From contig CASFDV010000004.1 of assembly GCA_949293555.1 (NCBI GenBank), forward strand, positions 38,425 through 102,424: a stretch of 64,000 nucleotides of DNA, in the 5' to 3' direction. The DNA comes from an uncultured Bacillota bacterium (GTDB taxonomy: Bacteria > Bacillota_I > Bacilli_A > RFN20 > CAG-826). Each line of letters begins with the position of its first letter. Position 1 is the stretch's first letter. Shown here piece by piece: positions 7,837 through 15,569 of the stretch. Made by a program: the position numbers and the translations under genes. The notes under the pieces were generated by a model. The model worked only from the letters and a program-made list of their open reading frames with translations, was not told the origin of the DNA and did no database searches.

Positions 7837-9412
7837 AGCGAAAATCCTCGGCGGGATGGCCCTTCTTGTCGGAGGGCTGATGCTTTCCGGCTGCACGGCG
7901 AGCTTCTGCTCGAACCTCGACCGCGCCAACATGGCCTACCCTTACGAGCAGGGCGTCACCGTCTACGTCGACAAGGACGATGTCCCCGCCGACTACGCCG
8001 AGCTCGCCTGGGCGGTCTATGGGGACGAGGGGAACGACACCCTCTACGCCTACATACCCGTCGACCAGAACGGGAACTACACCGCGAAGAACGCGACCCT
8101 GGTGAACGGCCTCGTCGCCTCGATGGAGGCGCAGCGGTTCATCCCCCCGAGCTACGAATACTTCAAGGCCATCGACCAGCTCGTGCTGGATGCCGCGGTG
8201 GACGCCGCGATCGATAACGGAGAAGCCGTGGACAAGGCGACCCTGACCGCCGAAGACGTCAACCCTTGGTCCGCGCCGGACGTGCTCGGGACGGAGGAAG
8301 GAATCGAAGTGAACGAGGACAGCCTCCTCCGCCGCTACGGCTTCCTGAAGTTCTACGGCTACGACGAGGAGGGGAACGGAAACCTCTGGATCAACTACGA
8401 CAAGTGGAACGACGAGCTCGCGATTTCGCTTGGGGCGGAGAACGCCCCGAGCTTCGATTGGGTCACGGCCTATAAGAACCAGATCAACAGCGCCATCTCC
8501 ACGAACATTTCCTGCATCACGAACATCGAAGGCTCCTTCGGCCACTACGGCCCGCAGCAGAACTGGGAAGTCTCGATGGAGATCAAGGACTGGGGCTACG
8601 CCTGGAGCAAGGGCTTCCTCGAGGGCCTCATCGTCTATCCGGTCGCCTGGCTCCTCGACACCCTTTCCGTGTCCTTTGAGCCCGCCCTCACCGGCTTCGG
8701 GCAGATCTGGGCGCTCATCCTGGTGACCATCATCGTCCGCCTCGTCGTCCTCGGGCTCACGTTCAAGACCACGATGGACCAGCAGAAGATGCAGGCCCTC
8801 CAGCCCCAGATGGCAAAAATCCAGGCGAAATACCCGAACAGCAACACGAACCAGGCGGAGAAGCTCCGCATGGGCCAGGAGCAGATGGCCCTTTATAAGA
8901 GGAACCACGTCTCGCCTTGGTCGATGATTCTCGCCCTCGTCTTCCAGTTCCCCATCTTCATCGCCGTCTGGGGCGCCCTCCAGGGCTCCGCGGCCCTTGG
9001 CACGGGCGAGTTCCTGAACCTCTCGCTTTCCGAAACGGTGAGCACCGCCCTCCTCGACTTCAATGGAGCCTGGTACTACAACTCGAACGGCTGGTGGACC
9101 ATGGTGGTCATCTTCGTGATCATGGTGGCCCTCCAGGTGCTTTCCTTCCTCTTGCCCCAGTGGATCAACAAGAGGCGCACGAAGAACATGACCAAGACCG
9201 GGACGAACCCAGCCGCCGAGAAGACGCAAAAGACCATGAAGTGGGTGAGCATCGGCATGCTTGTGTTCACCATTCTCATCTCCTTCAGTTTGCCGAGCGC
9301 CATGACGGTCTACTGGGCGATCGGCTCGCTCATGAGCATCGTGCAGACGCTCTTCACCCAGCTCTATCTCTCCAAGCACTTCATGAAGAAGGCGGAGAAG
9401 AAAGGAAGGTAG
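7820..9412 (+). CDS. yidC: Membrane protein insertase YidC/OxaI, lipoprotein form with large outer domain
   Basis: Inserts proteins into the cytoplasmic membrane. The GTG at 7820 (GGAG upstream) gives 530 residues beginning KKSTKAKILGGMALLVGGLMLSGC, a lipoprotein signal with lipobox LSGC. Residues about 23-255 form a long acidic extracytoplasmic segment rich in Tyr, Asp and Asn. The conserved OxaI core follows from about residue 260. It has the groove arginine in TIIVRLVVLG, the basic loop with MQALQPQMAKIQAKYP, and four further membrane segments. The C-terminus is lysine-rich (KKAEKKGR). Bacillus SpoIIIJ/YqjG are about half this length, so the outer domain is unusual. Confidence 0.93.
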   Translation: MKKSTKAKILGGMALLVGGLMLSGCTASFCSNLDRANMAYPYEQGVTVYVDKDDVPADYAELAWAVYGDEGNDTLYAYIPVDQNGNYTAKNATLVNGLVASMEAQRFIPPSYEYFKAIDQLVLDAAVDAAIDNGEAVDKATLTAEDVNPWSAPDVLGTEEGIEVNEDSLLRRYGFLKFYGYDEEGNGNLWINYDKWNDELAISLGAENAPSFDWVTAYKNQINSAISTNISCITNIEGSFGHYGPQQNWEVSMEIKDWGYAWSKGFLEGLIVYPVAWLLDTLSVSFEPALTGFGQIWALILVTIIVRLVVLGLTFKTTMDQQKMQALQPQMAKIQAKYPNSNTNQAEKLRMGQEQMALYKRNHVSPWSMILALVFQFPIFIAVWGALQGSAALGTGEFLNLSLSETVSTALLDFNGAWYYNSNGWWTMVVIFVIMVALQVLSFLLPQWINKRRTKNMTKTGTNPAAEKTQKTMKWVSIGMLVFTILISFSLPSAMTVYWAIGSLMSIVQTLFTQLYLSKHFMKKAEKKGR

Positions 9413-9415
9413 CCT

Positions 9416-10015
9416 ATGAAGCAGTACACAGCGAAAACGCTTGAGAAGGCCATCGAACAGGCCTCCCTCGAGCTTGGCGTCGAGCCGGACAAGCTCGAGT
9501 ACACCCTCGTCGAGGAGAAGAAGGGCCTTTTCTCCAAGTCGGTGACGATCTGCGTCGCCTCCATCGAGGACGCTCTCGAATACGCGCAGGAATACCTCCG
9601 CAAGGCCATCGCGGGCCTCGGGGTCGAGGTGACCGCGGACGGCTACATCGACGAGGACATCATCCACATCACCCTCGATAGCGGCCGGAACCCCATCCTC
9701 ATCGGCAAGGGAGGGAAGACCCTCCAGGCGCTCAACGAGCTCGCGAGACTCGCCGTGAGCGCCCATTTCCGCCACCGCTACCGCATCCTCCTTGATGTCG
9801 GCGGCTACAAGGAGGACCGCTACGACCGCGTCGCCCGTATCGCCCGGCGCGAGGCGCGGAACGTCCAGCGTTCCCATGTCGACTGCAAGCTGGAGCCCAT
9901 GACCCCCGACGAAAGGCGCATCGTCCATAACGAGCTGAACGGCCTCGAGCACATCCAGACCGAGAGCGAAGGCATCGGGGACGAGCGGGCCGTCATCATC
10001 AAGTACGTCGACTAG
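9416..10015 (+). CDS. jag: Jag/KhpB (EloR) RNA-binding protein
   Basis: RNA-binding protein of 199 residues. The Jag_N domain is about residues 1-50 (KTLEKAIEQASLELGV...GLFSK). The KH domain is about residues 80-150 (ILIGKGGKTLQALNELA). The C-terminal R3H motif is DERRIVHNELNGLEHI. In Gram-positive cocci it pairs with KhpA and affects cell elongation; that role is inferred from the family. It lies 3 bp after yidC, the usual neighbour, and is followed by a terminator. Confidence 0.93.
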   Translation: MKQYTAKTLEKAIEQASLELGVEPDKLEYTLVEEKKGLFSKSVTICVASIEDALEYAQEYLRKAIAGLGVEVTADGYIDEDIIHITLDSGRNPILIGKGGKTLQALNELARLAVSAHFRHRYRILLDVGGYKEDRYDRVARIARREARNVQRSHVDCKLEPMTPDERRIVHNELNGLEHIQTESEGIGDERAVIIKYVD

Positions 10016-10019
10016 ACGC

Positions 10020-10043
10020 GCGGAGCCTTAGGCTCCGCTTTTT
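10020..10043 (+). terminator. Terminator after jag
   Basis: Stem GCGGAGCC / GGCTCCGC with a TTA loop, followed by TTTTT. It ends the rpmH-rnpA-yidC-jag unit. A TATAAT hexamer at 10068-10073 could be the -10 of the next gene, but no good -35 is visible. Confidence 0.8.
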
Positions 10044-10090
10044 CCAAAAGAAAGCCGGCTTTGCGGATATAATGCCGGCGGGATATTTCT

Positions 10091-11227
10091 ATGAAACGCC
10101 TCTGTCACATCGCTTCCCTCATCCTGAACCTCCTGCTCGGGGTCATGGTGGCGGTCATCGCGCTCAACGCCTTCTTCGGGTGGTGGGTGCCTCTCCGCCA
10201 GAGCCTGCCCTCCGGGGCGATGGCCTTCAGCGACTTCACCCTGGACGCAGCGCTGCTCTTCATGGTCAGCGCGTTCATCACTTTCGCCTTCGATATCGTC
10301 GCCCTCACCCGCGGGGCATATGAGATCCCGCACTGGGTCCGGTCGCTGAAGCTCGTGGCCGTCGCGACCCTTGTGGCTTCCCTTCTTTTCTCCCTTGTCT
10401 ACATTTACCCCCTGTCAGGCGAATCCAAGCAGGACCCCAACGAGCTCATCAACATCGTCGACACACTTTGGATCCGTATCTTGCTTCCAACTGTCGCGCT
10501 CGTCTCCTTCATGACCGTGGAGCACGAGACGAGGCTGAACCTCTTCGAGTCCTTGCTCGCGATCGTCCCGTCGGCCGTCTACTTCGCCTCCCTGCTGCCG
10601 CTGATTTATGCCTCTGCGATCGGGGATCCGTATCCGATCCTCGAGGCGGAGGAGCCCACGAACCTCATGCCCGTCATATATGGCCTGGTCATCATCCTGG
10701 GGGTGTTCCTTGTCGCGCTCCTCATCATCCCCATCCGAAACCGGATCGACCGCGCTTGGTCCAGAGGCGTGACGATCGCTTCCGCCGAATCCGCCCAGCT
10801 TTCCAGCGCCGTGAAGCGCGCCGAGGCGGCCGGGCAGGAAAGCGCAGCCCCCGCTCCCGCCGAGGAGCCGGAGCCTTCTCCTGACGACTCCGTCATGGAT
10901 AAACCTGCCGAAGAAGGGGACGGCGGTGTTCAAGTGAGCTACGCCGACGAGGACAGCGAGGAAGAAGAGGAGCGCAAGGAACGCCAGGAGGCGGAGGAAC
11001 TGAGGAAGAAGGGGCCCGGCTTCTATAACGGAAGAGCGCGCGTCTATCACATCAGCCGCCAGAAGGACGGGGTCCGCTGGCAGGTGCGCCTCGCAACCGG
11101 AAAGAGGGCCATCCGCCTTTTCCCGACGCAGAAGGAGGCACTCGCCTTCGCGAAGGAGCTTTGCCTCAGGAACGGCGGAAGCATTCGCATACACTCCCTC
11201 AAGGGGAGAATGAGAAAGGAGAAGTGA
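10091..11227 (+). CDS. Membrane protein with C-terminal DUF2188-like domain
   Basis: Protein of 378 residues of unknown function. About six hydrophobic segments fill residues 5-230. A low-complexity acidic linker (about 245-305, many E, A, P) leads to a compact domain. That domain (about 308-378: YHISRQ, RWQVRLATGKRAIRLF, QKEALAFAKEL, IHSLKGRMRK) resembles DUF2188. The membrane part resembles, in layout and in the SDFT/YFTVDSN-like loop, the smaller protein at 54185-54853 (Pr6Pr/AIG1-like). It sits between jag and mnmE, where Bacillota do not normally have such a gene. Its stop directly abuts the mnmE GTG. Family assignment is tentative. Confidence 0.7.
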   Translation: MKRLCHIASLILNLLLGVMVAVIALNAFFGWWVPLRQSLPSGAMAFSDFTLDAALLFMVSAFITFAFDIVALTRGAYEIPHWVRSLKLVAVATLVASLLFSLVYIYPLSGESKQDPNELINIVDTLWIRILLPTVALVSFMTVEHETRLNLFESLLAIVPSAVYFASLLPLIYASAIGDPYPILEAEEPTNLMPVIYGLVIILGVFLVALLIIPIRNRIDRAWSRGVTIASAESAQLSSAVKRAEAAGQESAAPAPAEEPEPSPDDSVMDKPAEEGDGGVQVSYADEDSEEEEERKERQEAEELRKKGPGFYNGRARVYHISRQKDGVRWQVRLATGKRAIRLFPTQKEALAFAKELCLRNGGSIRIHSLKGRMRKEK

Positions 11228-12550
11228 GTGGACCGGGAGGCCATCGTCGCCCTGGCGACCCCGCCCCTCCGCAGCGCACTTCTTGTCGTCCGTTCCAGCG
11301 GAGCGGGAGTCCTTTCGGTTCTCGCGGATTTGATGGGCCGCCCCTCCGTCCTTTCCATCCAAGAGAGAACAAGCCTCGTCGGGCTTCTTCGCGATAGCGA
11401 GGGAAGGCCGTTGGATCAGGTCGTCGCCCTCGCCTACCCCTCCGGGAAATCATCCACGGGCGAGGAAGTTGTGGAAATCATCGCCCACGGGAATCCCTTG
11501 ATCGGGGAAAGGATCATCAAGGCCTTCCTAGCCAAGGGCGCCAGGATGGCGAAGCCCGGGGAATTCACCCTGCGCGCGTTCCTGAACGGAAAGATGGACC
11601 TTGTCGAGGCGGAGGCCGTGAACGCGCTCATCGGGTCTGCGAGCGAGGAAGGCGCCTCTTTGTCCCTCGTGGCCTTGGAAGGATCTTCTTCAAAGGAGCT
11701 GGAAACTGCCCTAGAGGCGATCGCGTCTTTGCTAGCGTCCATCGAGACCAGCATAGACTTTCCTGAATTCGAAGATTTGGAGAAGGATTTGCATTCAAAA
11801 ATCCTTCGTGAGACACCGCTCGTCATTAAAAAGCTCGAAGACCTTGTTTCTCAGGGGAAGGCCGCCACGACCGTCATCAAAGGCGTGGATGTCGCGATCG
11901 TAGGCCTCCCGAACGTAGGGAAGTCCTCGCTTCTAAACGCCCTGCTTGGCGAAGAGAGGGCAATCGTCACGGATATACCCGGAACGACAAGGGACGTTGT
12001 GACTGGGGAGATCGTTCATAAAGGCGTTCCCATCCGTTTCCTGGATACAGCGGGCGTCCGGTCTTCCGACGACCCGGTAGAGCAAAAAGGGATCGAGAAG
12101 GGGGAAGAGGCAATACGGAAGGCGGACGTCGTCCTTGTCGTCTCGGATATCCGCGACGGCGAAGAGCCCGCGCTTCCTGAAGGGATTCGTTCCCCGATCA
12201 TCCACGTGCGGAACAAGGCCGACCTAGCCCATAAGGATTCTGGCGGCGTATCCGCCTCCGCGATCAATGGGGAGGTCGCCGGCGTGCTAGACGCGATCGT
12301 TTCCGCGCTTTCCCTGGACAAGGTGAGGCTGAACTCCCCCGCGTTGGTGAGCGAACGCCAGCTGGACCTGGTTTCTCGCGCATCCCGCTCGTTGAAGGAG
12401 GCCGTTCGCCTTTCTGGGGAGAGGGCCCCGCTCTCCCTTGTCGCCCTTCCTGTCCAAGAGGCGCATGCCCTTCTGAAAGAAGTCCTGGGCGCTTCCTCGT
12501 CCTCCGACATAGAGGACGAGATCTTTTCTCGCTTTTGCGTGGGAAAATAA
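11228..12550 (+). CDS. mnmE: tRNA modification GTPase MnmE
   Basis: With MnmG it makes the 5-carboxymethylaminomethyl modification of wobble uridine in tRNA. The protein has 440 residues: an N-terminal tetrahydrofolate-binding domain, helical domain, G domain and C-terminal helix. G motifs are GLPNVGKSS, the switch residues PGTTRD, DTAG and NKAD. The C-terminal CxGK motif is present as FCVGK. It starts with GTG at 11228, immediately after the previous stop, with AAGGAG upstream. The usual partner genes mnmG and rsmG do not follow; tatD does. Confidence 0.95.
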   Translation: MDREAIVALATPPLRSALLVVRSSGAGVLSVLADLMGRPSVLSIQERTSLVGLLRDSEGRPLDQVVALAYPSGKSSTGEEVVEIIAHGNPLIGERIIKAFLAKGARMAKPGEFTLRAFLNGKMDLVEAEAVNALIGSASEEGASLSLVALEGSSSKELETALEAIASLLASIETSIDFPEFEDLEKDLHSKILRETPLVIKKLEDLVSQGKAATTVIKGVDVAIVGLPNVGKSSLLNALLGEERAIVTDIPGTTRDVVTGEIVHKGVPIRFLDTAGVRSSDDPVEQKGIEKGEEAIRKADVVLVVSDIRDGEEPALPEGIRSPIIHVRNKADLAHKDSGGVSASAINGEVAGVLDAIVSALSLDKVRLNSPALVSERQLDLVSRASRSLKEAVRLSGERAPLSLVALPVQEAHALLKEVLGASSSSDIEDEIFSRFCVGK

Positions 12551-12553
12551 GCC

Positions 12554-13333
12554 ATGGTATTCATCGACACCCATACCCATCTGAATGACCCGGACCTCTA
12601 TGAAGAGAGGGATGCCCTCATGGGTAAGGCAAGGGAAGAGGGGGTTGGTCTTCTTTTGGTTGCCTCCTACGACCTTCTTAGCGCGAAACGGGCGTTGCTC
12701 CTTGCGGAGGAATATCCCGAATGTCGACCGGCGATCGGCCTCCATCCGGAGAATCTCGAAGATTCATCTCCCGGGGATTGGGAAGACATCAAGGCGCTGG
12801 CTTCGAGAAACGATGTCCTGGCGATCGGCGAAACCGGTCTTGATTACCACTGGGTCAAGGACGAGGGGCTGAGGGCAAGGCAAAGGAAGCTGTTCATCGA
12901 GCATATTGAGCTGGCCGATACGCTTGGCCTGCCCCTGACCATCCACTCAAGGGACGCGGCGGAAGATACGCTCAAGATACTTCAGGAACATACTCCGAAG
13001 CACGGGGCCGTGATGCATTGCTACGGCTATAGCGCCCAAATGGTGCCTGCCTTCGCCAGGCTCGGGATGTACTTCGGCTTCGGCGGGGTGCTGACCTTCA
13101 AGAACGCGAGGGTCGCGAAGGAAGCCCTGCTTGCCTGTCCTAAGGAAAGAATCCTTTTCGAAACGGATGCGCCCTACCTCTCGCCCGAGCCATACCGAGG
13201 GAAAAGAAACGAGCCGGCATACGTGAAATGGGTATACCGGAAGGCTTCCGAGCTCTTGTCTCTTCCTATGGAAGAGGTCGCAGGGATCGCGAGGGAGAAT
13301 ATGGAAAGAATCTTTCACGTGAAACATCTATGA
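12554..13333 (+). CDS. tatD: TatD-family metal-dependent DNase
   Basis: TIM-barrel metallohydrolase (259 residues) with 3'-5' nuclease activity in the family. Metal-binding motifs are FIDTHTHLND at the N-terminus, IGETGLDYHW, IHSRDA, HCYG and the late aspartate in LFETDAPYL. It lies in the common Bacillota order tatD-rnmV-rsmA. Its last codons contain a parS-like palindrome. Its stop overlaps the rnmV start as ATGA. Confidence 0.93.
   Translation: MVFIDTHTHLNDPDLYEERDALMGKAREEGVGLLLVASYDLLSAKRALLLAEEYPECRPAIGLHPENLEDSSPGDWEDIKALASRNDVLAIGETGLDYHWVKDEGLRARQRKLFIEHIELADTLGLPLTIHSRDAAEDTLKILQEHTPKHGAVMHCYGYSAQMVPAFARLGMYFGFGGVLTFKNARVAKEALLACPKERILFETDAPYLSPEPYRGKRNEPAYVKWVYRKASELLSLPMEEVAGIARENMERIFHVKHL
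13311..13326. promoter_or_regulatory. parS-like site 1
   Basis: TCTTTCACGTGAAACA differs from the Bacillus parS consensus TGTTTCACGTGAAACA at one base (position 2). It spans the tatD end and the bases before rnmV, about 6 kb from oriC, where ParB-loading sites are expected. Confidence 0.8.
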
Positions 13334-13866
13334 GCGACCTCAGGCCCGTGATCGTAGTCGAAGGAAAGACGGATGTGCAGTTTCTCTCCTCCTTTGTCAA
13401 AGCGGACTTTGTGGAAGTTAACGGTTCTGCCATTTCACGTGAAACGATTTCCTATATTTCCGCCTTGTCAAAGAAGCGCAAGGTAATTGTCCTCACGGAC
13501 CCCGACGGGCCCGGAATGAGAATCCGCAAGGTCCTCGACGAGGCCATCCCGGGACTCGCGCACGCCTTCGTCCCCAAGGAAAAGTGCATCAGAGGAAAGA
13601 AGGTGGGAATTGCCGAAAGCGACAAGGAAAGCGTCCTCATCGCCTTGGGGAACATCGTGCCCGGGGAAGTTGCTCCTTCTAGCGATCTCGATGAGGCCGC
13701 CTTGTTTCGTCTCGGCCTCATCGGAGGTACTGATAGCGCGAGGCTCCGCAAGGAACTTGGGGAAAGGCTTCATATCGGGGAGGCCAACGGGCGCTCCTTT
13801 CTCAAAAGATGCAAGGCGCTTGGCCTGACGGAAGATGACCTTAGGAGGGCGCTGGATGGACGCTGA
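13330..13866 (+). CDS. rnmV: Ribonuclease M5
   Basis: TOPRIM nuclease that matures 5S rRNA in Gram-positive bacteria, 178 residues. TOPRIM motifs are VVEGKTDVQFL (catalytic Glu) and LTDPDGPGMRIR (DxD-type). KVGIAESDKESVL is the RNase M5-like segment. The start is ATG at 13330, overlapping the tatD stop; a longer upstream reading frame is the shadow of tatD. A second parS-like palindrome lies inside the coding sequence (13431-13446). It overlaps rsmA by 11 bp. Confidence 0.93.
   Translation: MSDLRPVIVVEGKTDVQFLSSFVKADFVEVNGSAISRETISYISALSKKRKVIVLTDPDGPGMRIRKVLDEAIPGLAHAFVPKEKCIRGKKVGIAESDKESVLIALGNIVPGEVAPSSDLDEAALFRLGLIGGTDSARLRKELGERLHIGEANGRSFLKRCKALGLTEDDLRRALDGR
13431..13446. promoter_or_regulatory. 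parS-like site 2 (inside rnmV)
   Basis: CATTTCACGTGAAACG keeps the 12-bp core TTTCACGTGAAA plus C, with three mismatches to the 16-bp Bacillus parS at the edges. It is exactly 120 bp from site 1. A second copy of the same core so close is unlikely by chance. Confidence 0.6.
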
Positions 13867-14656
13867 CAAGTATTTCGAGAACGTTCGTTCATATATGCTC
13901 CTGGCGAAAAAAGAGGTTGGGCAGAACTTCCTTGTCGATCCTCGCATCGCCAAGGCGATCGTGGACGCTCTAGAGGTGGGGCCGGGCGACAGAATCCTCG
14001 AGATCGGGCCGGGTGCCGGTTCGCTTTCATATTTCCTTGCCCAGGGCGAAGGCGATTGCACCCTTCTGGACATTGATGAGGCGTTGATCGCGAAGCTTGA
14101 GAAGGATTTCGGGGGCAACGACGGCATTCATCCAGTCAAAGGGAACGCCTTGGAGGCGGACTTCGGCGATTACGACCGCCTCATCGGAAATCTTCCCTAC
14201 TACATCACCACCTCGCTTTTGGAAAAGGCCGCCGTGGAGGCCCGAGCGGGATGCCGTGCGGTGTTCATGATCCAGAAGGAGGTTTTTCGGAGAGTCCTTG
14301 CCAAGCCGGGCGAGGAAGGGTTCGGGCCTTTGTCCATCCTTCTCTCCCTCTCGGCGGACATTGAGAGGCTGATACTTGTTTCTCCTAGCGCCTTCGTTCC
14401 GGCTCCGCATGTGGAAAGCCTTGTGTTTTCCATGTCTTTTTCTAGAAAAATCAATTTCGATAGAGCTTCTTTCCTTGCGTTTGCGAAAAAGCTCTTCCTC
14501 CATAGACGAAAGAGGATCTTCTTTGACCTGAGCGCGTTGGTCGACAAGGAAAAGGCCTTCCGGATGCTTGAGGAAGCCGGCATTGCCCTGGGAGAACGCG
14601 CGGAGAACGTCCCTCCTTCCCGATTCCTGCGCCTGTTTGAGGAAATGAAGCGGTGA
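13856..14656 (+). CDS. rsmA: 16S rRNA dimethyladenosine transferase RsmA (KsgA)
   Basis: Dimethylates two adjacent adenines near the 3' end of 16S rRNA. The protein has 266 residues. SAM-binding motifs are VGQNFLVDPRIA and LEIGPGAGSLS, and the catalytic motif is NLPYYI. The start is ATG at 13856, with AGGAGG 7 nt upstream; the longer frame from 13835 has no such site. It overlaps rnmV, the usual neighbour in Bacillota. Confidence 0.95.
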   Translation: MDADKYFENVRSYMLLAKKEVGQNFLVDPRIAKAIVDALEVGPGDRILEIGPGAGSLSYFLAQGEGDCTLLDIDEALIAKLEKDFGGNDGIHPVKGNALEADFGDYDRLIGNLPYYITTSLLEKAAVEARAGCRAVFMIQKEVFRRVLAKPGEEGFGPLSILLSLSADIERLILVSPSAFVPAPHVESLVFSMSFSRKINFDRASFLAFAKKLFLHRRKRIFFDLSALVDKEKAFRMLEEAGIALGERAENVPPSRFLRLFEEMKR

Positions 14657-14703
14657 GCAAGGGGGCTTCGTGCGCTACAATCGGGATAGTCGGAGGAGAA
14701 AGG

Positions 14704-15561
14704 ATGGAACGCTTCGAGCCAAAGGCCAAGATCAACGTCGCCCTTAGGGTCGTGGGCCGCCGTGAGGACGGCTATCACGATGTGGAGATGGTCAACCTTC
14801 CTCTCGCCATGTCGGATACGCTTGAAATCAGCCTTGCCGAAGGGGAGGAGGATGTCCTTTCCGTGAGCGACGACAGGCTCTCGGATCCTTCCAAGAACCT
14901 TGTCACGAAGGCCTTCCGTGCCTTCCGGGAGAGAACCGGCAGCAAGTTATATTTCCATGCCATCCTTCAGAAGAGAATCCCCGTCGAGGCGGGCTTGGGG
15001 GGAGGCTCATCTGACTGCGCTTCCGCGCTCATCGCCGCTTATCGCTTCGCTGGCATCCATGACCCGGAAGGAATCCGCGAGCTTGCCCTTTCGATGGGGG
15101 CGGACGTCCCTTACTTCCTGAACCCCGTCCCGGCCTATGTCACCGGGATTGGCGAGGTTGCGGAGCCAATCGAAGGCATCCCGGCCTTCCATGTCCTTGT
15201 TGCGAAGCCTGCGCAAGGCTTGAGCACCAAGGTCGTCTACTGCGCTTCGGACGGAATGAGACGTCTTCCAATTGACTGCAAGGGATTGATAAACGCCTTA
15301 AGGACTAAAAATCTGGTAGAAGCATCGGGATTTGCGGGAAACGACTTGCAAGAAGCTGCCTGCTCCCTGCTTCCAAAGGTGTGCGAGCTGACCAAGATCA
15401 TGAGCGGATTCGGCTTCCCCTTCATCCAGATGAGCGGGTCGGGGACCTCCGTGTTCGCGATCGACGAAGACGTCGACCGCCTCGAGGCGGCCAGGAAAAA
15501 GCTTAGGGAGGACGGCTATATGGCGAGAATCACCACCACGATGCCGAGCCCGGTTCGATAA
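14704..15561 (+). CDS. ispE: 4-diphosphocytidyl-2-C-methyl-D-erythritol kinase
   Basis: GHMP kinase of the non-mevalonate (MEP) isoprenoid pathway, 285 residues. Motifs are PKAKINVALRVVGRREDGYH at the N-terminus, the ATP loop AGLGGGSSDCASAL, and the C-terminal MSGSGTSVFA. The start is ATG at 14704, 4-5 nt after GGAGGAGAAAGG; the longer frame from 14653 overlaps rsmA. It indicates that isoprenoids are made by the MEP route. The order rsmA-ispE-glmU is Bacillus-like, with purR and spoVG missing. Confidence 0.94.
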   Translation: MERFEPKAKINVALRVVGRREDGYHDVEMVNLPLAMSDTLEISLAEGEEDVLSVSDDRLSDPSKNLVTKAFRAFRERTGSKLYFHAILQKRIPVEAGLGGGSSDCASALIAAYRFAGIHDPEGIRELALSMGADVPYFLNPVPAYVTGIGEVAEPIEGIPAFHVLVAKPAQGLSTKVVYCASDGMRRLPIDCKGLINALRTKNLVEASGFAGNDLQEAACSLLPKVCELTKIMSGFGFPFIQMSGSGTSVFAIDEDVDRLEAARKKLREDGYMARITTTMPSPVR

Positions 15562-15569
15562 GGAGTCAT

